Of a DNA stretch of 8,678 nt, positions 6,180 to 8,678 are shown piece after piece. Positions within the stretch are counted from its first letter, which is position 1. Each line of letters starts with the position of its first letter. A model generated the notes under the pieces. It was given only the letters and a program-made list of their open reading frames with translations. It was not told the DNA's origin and did no database searches. The DNA comes from a bacterium (GTDB taxonomy: Bacteria > Chloroflexota > Dormibacteria > UBA8260 > Bog-877), in NCBI GenBank assembly GCA_021791345.1, contig JAJYWT010000116.1, positions 1-8,678 on the forward strand. The letters are read 5' to 3'. A program made the position numbers and the translations under genes.

Positions 6180-6668
6180 GTGTATTCGATGCCCGAGCAT
6201 CCTCTGGAGGAGTTGGCGCGCGAGCTGGTGGGGCCGGTCCTGGCTCGAGCCGGGATCACCCTGGTCGACGTGAGCTGGCACCCCAGTCGGCGCACCTCGG
6301 TGCTGCGCCTGACCGTAGATCGCGCGGGCGGGGTCACCCTCGACGACTGCGGGAGGGCCAGCGAACTGGCCTCGGAGGTGCTGGATCAGCATGAGTCACT
6401 CACCCCCGGCCCCTATAACCTGGAGGTGTCGTCGCCGGGAGCGGAGCGGCAGCTGCACGAGGAGGCGGACTACCAGGCCGCCATCGGGCACCGGATCAGG
6501 GTCCACCTGGCCAACGACGCCAGCGAGCAGGTCGTGGAGGGAAGGCTGGTCTCGATCTCCGCCACGGAGCTGGGGCTGGTCTCCCGGCGCTCGCGCAGCG
6601 GCCGGCTGGTGCCGACCAGCGTGCCGCGCTCGTTGATTCGCCGGGCCCAGGTGGTGGTGGACCTGTGA
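6180..6668 (+). CDS. rimP: Ribosome maturation factor RimP
   Basis: RimP is needed for late assembly of the 30S ribosomal subunit. The 162-residue chain has the usual two-domain layout. The N-terminal domain shows LVGPVLARAGITLVDVSW (17-34), a basic strand VLRLTVDR (41-48), and the signature YNLEVSSPGAERQL (79-92), where YxLEVSSPGxxRPL is typical. The C-terminal SH3-like domain (about 95-162) includes IGHRIRVHL and the closing PRSLIRRAQVVVDL. Two starts are possible: GTG at 6180 with GAAGG six bases upstream, or ATG at 6189 with poorer spacing. I prefer GTG, without certainty. The stop overlaps the nusA start as GTGA. Being first in rimP-nusA-ylxR-infB is the classical arrangement and supports the call. 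Confidence 0.94.
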   Translation: MYSMPEHPLEELARELVGPVLARAGITLVDVSWHPSRRTSVLRLTVDRAGGVTLDDCGRASELASEVLDQHESLTPGPYNLEVSSPGAERQLHEEADYQAAIGHRIRVHLANDASEQVVEGRLVSISATELGLVSRRSRSGRLVPTSVPRSLIRRAQVVVDL

Positions 6669-7741
6669 GCTCCCAGCGAGCGCTGGCACCGGATTCCTCG
6701 CTCGGCGACTCCCTGCGTTCGATCCAGGCCGCCTCCGAGGTCTCGGCCGAGGCACTGCTGGATGTGGTCGCGGGCTGCGTCCGCCAGGCGTGGTTCGAGG
6801 AGCGGGGGTGGGAGCCGACGGTCACCGCGAGCTTCGGGCAGCCCGACGGCGCCCTCCTGGTGGCCGTGGGCAGCCAGGAGGCCCGGGAGCCAGAGCCGGA
6901 TGCGGTCATTGGTGCACCCGCGGTGGCCGAGGTCGCGGCTTTGGCCATGCCGCTGGCGGAGCTCCCGCCAGAGGTCCTGCGCCGGGTGTCGCGGCTGACC
7001 CGCGCCCGGATCTCCCGCCTGGTGCGGGAGGTGCGGGAGCGGAAGCTGGTGGGCGAGGCCGAGGAGCAGCGAGGCCAGCTGGTGGACGCCATCGTGGAGC
7101 GGCTGGACCAGGGCATTTGGTACCTCCGCACCGGCGAGCTGCAGGCCGTGCTGGCCCCGATGGACCAGATCCCCGGGGAGCGGCTCCGCCGTGGCCAGCA
7201 CCTCAAGGTCGTCCTGATGGAGGCCCGGCGGGCGGCGGGCGGGGAGTATCTCCACGTCCGGGCCTCGCGCACCAGCCCGTTGTTGCTGAGAAGGCTGTTG
7301 GAGGCTGAGGTGCCCGAGCTGGCCGAGGGCATCGTCTCGGTGCGGGCGATCGCCCGGGAGGCGGGCGAGCGGGCCAAGGTGGCGGTGGAATCCCAGCGTC
7401 CCGAGGTCGACGCCAAGGGGGCCCTGATTGGCCTCCGCGGGGTCAGAATCCGCACGGTGGTCGACCAGCTGGCGGGGGAGAGGGTGGACATCTTGGAGTG
7501 GGCCCCAGATCCGGCGGAGTTCGTCGCCCGGGCGCTGGCCCCGGCTCCGGTGCTGACGGTCAAGATCGACGAGGAGTCGCACCGGGCCACGGTGACCGTG
7601 GCTGCGGAGGTGCTGTCGCTGGCCATCGGGCGCGAGGGTCAGAACGCCCGGCTGGCGGCCCGGCTCACCGGTTGGCGGATCGACATCCACGCCCAGGATG
7701 GGCCCAGGTCAGCAGCCTCCGGCGAGGGCGGCCACGCCTGA
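6665..7741 (+). CDS. nusA: Transcription termination/antitermination protein NusA
   Basis: NusA binds RNA polymerase and nascent RNA and modulates pausing, intrinsic termination and antitermination. The 358 residues give an N-terminal polymerase-binding domain (about 1-130), an S1 domain (about 135-200, with GELQAVLAPMDQIPGERLRRGQ), and two KH domains. The KH1 region shows EVPELAEGIVSVRAIAREAG (215-234) and then VDAKGALIGLRGVRI (248-262). The KH2 region shows SLAIGREGQNARLAARLTGW (318-337) and then RIDI. It ends soon after KH2, without the acidic repeats of E. coli, as in many Gram-positive-type NusA proteins. The N-terminal domain is divergent: the usual GRIAAQTAKQVI-like helix is replaced by an Arg-rich LRRVSRLTRARISRLVREV (105-123). 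The GTG start overlaps the rimP stop by four bases; the stop overlaps the proposed CTG start of ylxR. Confidence 0.95.
   Translation: MSSQRALAPDSSLGDSLRSIQAASEVSAEALLDVVAGCVRQAWFEERGWEPTVTASFGQPDGALLVAVGSQEAREPEPDAVIGAPAVAEVAALAMPLAELPPEVLRRVSRLTRARISRLVREVRERKLVGEAEEQRGQLVDAIVERLDQGIWYLRTGELQAVLAPMDQIPGERLRRGQHLKVVLMEARRAAGGEYLHVRASRTSPLLLRRLLEAEVPELAEGIVSVRAIAREAGERAKVAVESQRPEVDAKGALIGLRGVRIRTVVDQLAGERVDILEWAPDPAEFVARALAPAPVLTVKIDEESHRATVTVAAEVLSLAIGREGQNARLAARLTGWRIDIHAQDGPRSAASGEGGHA
7724..7728 (+). promoter_or_regulatory. Possible Shine-Dalgarno site of ylxR
   Basis: GAGGG at 7724-7728, inside the nusA 3' end, is nine bases before the CTG at 7738. It is moderate in strength and supports CTG as a coupled start. 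Confidence 0.4.
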
Positions 7742-8046
7742 GTGACCCCATCCGGAGCTGCGTGGGCTGTCGGCGCCGCCGGCCGCAGTCGGAGCTGGTG
7801 CGCTTCCACCTGGTTGGGGGCCGCGTCGAGCTCGACTCCGGTCCCTTGCGCTCGCCGGGACGCGGCGCCTACATCTGTGCCAAGATGGAGTGCTGGCGGG
7901 CAGCCGTGAGGCAGCGCGGGTTCCAGCGGACCCTGCGCTCTCCCTCCGCCGACCTCGATCAGAGCCGCCTTGGCGATGCTCTGGCGGGTATCATTGCCAA
8001 TTCAGCCCGGGGGAGCGGCGCAGCAGAGCAGGAGGAACCCAGATAG
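7738..8046 (+). CDS. ylxR: YlxR family (DUF448) RNA-binding protein
   Basis: YlxR is a small basic protein found between nusA and infB in many bacteria; in Bacillus it has been linked to RNase P RNA binding and to gene regulation. From CTG the protein has 102 residues. The family pattern is clear: [18 protein letters not shown] (6-23), GRGAYIC (41-47), C52 in MECW, and the basic [11 protein letters not shown] (56-66). The Cys pair C8 and C11 matches the family's first CxxC. The start is unusual. The frame stays open far upstream into nusA but offers no ATG, GTG or TTG at a sensible place. CTG at 7738 overlaps the nusA stop as CTGA and gives the expected short N-terminus. The stop TAG overlaps the proposed ATA start of infB. 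Identity is sure, the exact start less so. Confidence 0.88.
   Translation: MSDPIRSCVGCRRRRPQSELVRFHLVGGRVELDSGPLRSPGRGAYICAKMECWRAAVRQRGFQRTLRSPSADLDQSRLGDALAGIIANSARGSGAAEQEEPR
8031..8036 (+). promoter_or_regulatory. Strong Shine-Dalgarno site before infB
   Basis: GGAGGA at 8031-8036, within the last codons of ylxR, is six bases before ATA at 8043. Its strength and spacing mark the codon at 8043 as the initiation point although it is not a usual start. Confidence 0.75.
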
Positions 8047-8678
8047 CCAAGGTCAAGCAGGTCGAGCTGCCGCAAAACCTGACCGTCAAGTCCTTCGCCG
8101 AAGCACTCGGGGTCTCCCCGGCCGAGGTCTCCAAGATCCTGCTCCAGCATCGGATCCTGGCGACCATCAACCAGTCCCTGGACCTGGGCACCGCGCGGCT
8201 GGTGGCGGAACAGCTGGACGTCGAGATCGCGGCGCCGGAGGCGGCGCCCCAGGCTCAGGTTGAGCGCTTCTCGGAGCGCGAGCAGTTCAAGCAGGACTCG
8301 GCCTCGGGCCAGTTGCGGCCACGCCCTCCGGTGGTGACCGTGCTCGGTCATGTGGACCATGGCAAGACCAGCCTCCTCGACGCCATCCGGGAGACCAATG
8401 TGGCCGGTGGAGAGGCGGGCGGCATCACTCAGAGCATCGGCGCCTCGGTGGTGCGGCGCCAGGGTCGCGAGATCACCTTCATCGACACCCCGGGCCACGA
8501 GGCGTTCACCGCGATGCGGGCCCGGGGGGCCAACATCACCGATCTGGCGGTCTTGGTGGTGGCGGCCAACGACGGGGTCATGCCCCAGACCGCCGAGGCG
8601 ATCCAGCACGTCCAGAACGCCGGGGTCCCGATCCTGGTCGCGATCAACAAGATCGACCTGGAGGACGCCAACCCGGAT
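8043..8678 (+). CDS. infB: Translation initiation factor IF-2, N-terminal part (runs off the window)
   Basis: IF-2 is the GTPase that brings formyl-Met-tRNA to the 30S subunit and promotes subunit joining. The window holds the first 212 residues. An IF2_N domain (about 1-62) shows [25 protein letters not shown] and [18 protein letters not shown]. After a short linker the GTPase domain begins: G1 GHVDHGKT (102-109), switch region GGITQSIGA (126-134), G3 DTPGHEAF (148-155), G4 NKID (202-205). The linker is far shorter than the long N-terminal region of E. coli IF-2, so this is a compact form. The proposed start is ATA: it has GGAGGA six bases upstream and overlaps the ylxR TAG as ATAG. The nearest in-frame GTG downstream (8196) would remove most of IF2_N; the nearest upstream (7890) would add 51 unrelated residues. 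The gene is open at the window edge. Confidence 0.93.
   Translation, partial: MAKVKQVELPQNLTVKSFAEALGVSPAEVSKILLQHRILATINQSLDLGTARLVAEQLDVEIAAPEAAPQAQVERFSEREQFKQDSASGQLRPRPPVVTVLGHVDHGKTSLLDAIRETNVAGGEAGGITQSIGASVVRRQGREITFIDTPGHEAFTAMRARGANITDLAVLVVAANDGVMPQTAEAIQHVQNAGVPILVAINKIDLEDANPD

Noticed and set aside
6130..6180. A glycine-riboswitch-like string (GGGAGAG, later CGAAGG and CAGG) before rimP
   Set aside because: The spacing is far too short and the second aptamer helix and the AAAAGGAC-like segment are missing; only short words are shared.
7890..8042. An upstream GTG start for infB at 7890
   Set aside because: It would add 51 residues unlike IF-2 and overlap half of ylxR, while the Shine-Dalgarno at 8031 points to 8043.
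1..8678. Mobile elements, CRISPR arrays, defence genes or a novel multi-gene system
   Set aside because: All the gene content is core housekeeping with uniform GC-rich composition; I found no direct repeats, transposase, integrase or array-like spacing.

Overview
The window is a GC-rich bacterial housekeeping segment in which every gene lies on the + strand. Nothing in it looks mobile: there is no insertion sequence, integrase, CRISPR array or rRNA gene, and no convincing tRNA. It holds nine recognisable genes in the order yebC, ruvC, ruvA, ruvB, a 470-base non-coding gap, secDF (SecD and SecF fused), rimP, nusA, ylxR, infB. The last gene runs off the right edge.

Layout. Positions 1-826 hold the yebC upstream region and yebC. 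Positions 865-3055 hold the Holliday-junction operon ruvCAB, with 4-base overlaps between ruvC/ruvA and ruvA/ruvB. Positions 3056-3525 carry no convincing gene but are rich in inverted repeats; near the right end is a plausible sigma-A-type promoter whose -10 sits in the centre of a perfect 7+7 dyad. Positions 3526-6090 encode the Sec accessory motor. A short leader (6091-6179) precedes rimP-nusA-ylxR-infB, a transcription/translation operon whose successive genes also overlap by 4 bases.

Organism. High GC, heavy use of GTG/TTG starts and the yebC-ruvCAB-secDF order recall Actinobacteria and neighbouring Terrabacteria. A fused SecDF, no yajC and an IF-2 with a very short N-terminus fit typical Actinobacteria less well. 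A Chloroflexota- or Dormibacterota-like uncultured lineage is my guess, at low confidence.

How the genes fit together. RuvA and RuvB drive branch migration and RuvC cuts Holliday junctions. YebC is a TACO1-family translation factor or regulator. SecDF uses the proton gradient to pull exported proteins outward. RimP matures the 30S subunit, NusA controls pausing, termination and antitermination, YlxR is a small RNA-binding protein, and IF-2 delivers initiator tRNA.

The most interesting signal is the start codons. None of the nine genes has ATG as its best-supported start: six use GTG, ruvC uses TTG, ylxR appears to use CTG and infB appears to use ATA. The infB ATA overlaps the ylxR TAG stop and has a near-perfect Shine-Dalgarno sequence in front of it. 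A rare start on a gene for an initiation factor recalls the AUU start of infC in enterobacteria and could be a feedback device. I see no wholly new multi-gene system here.
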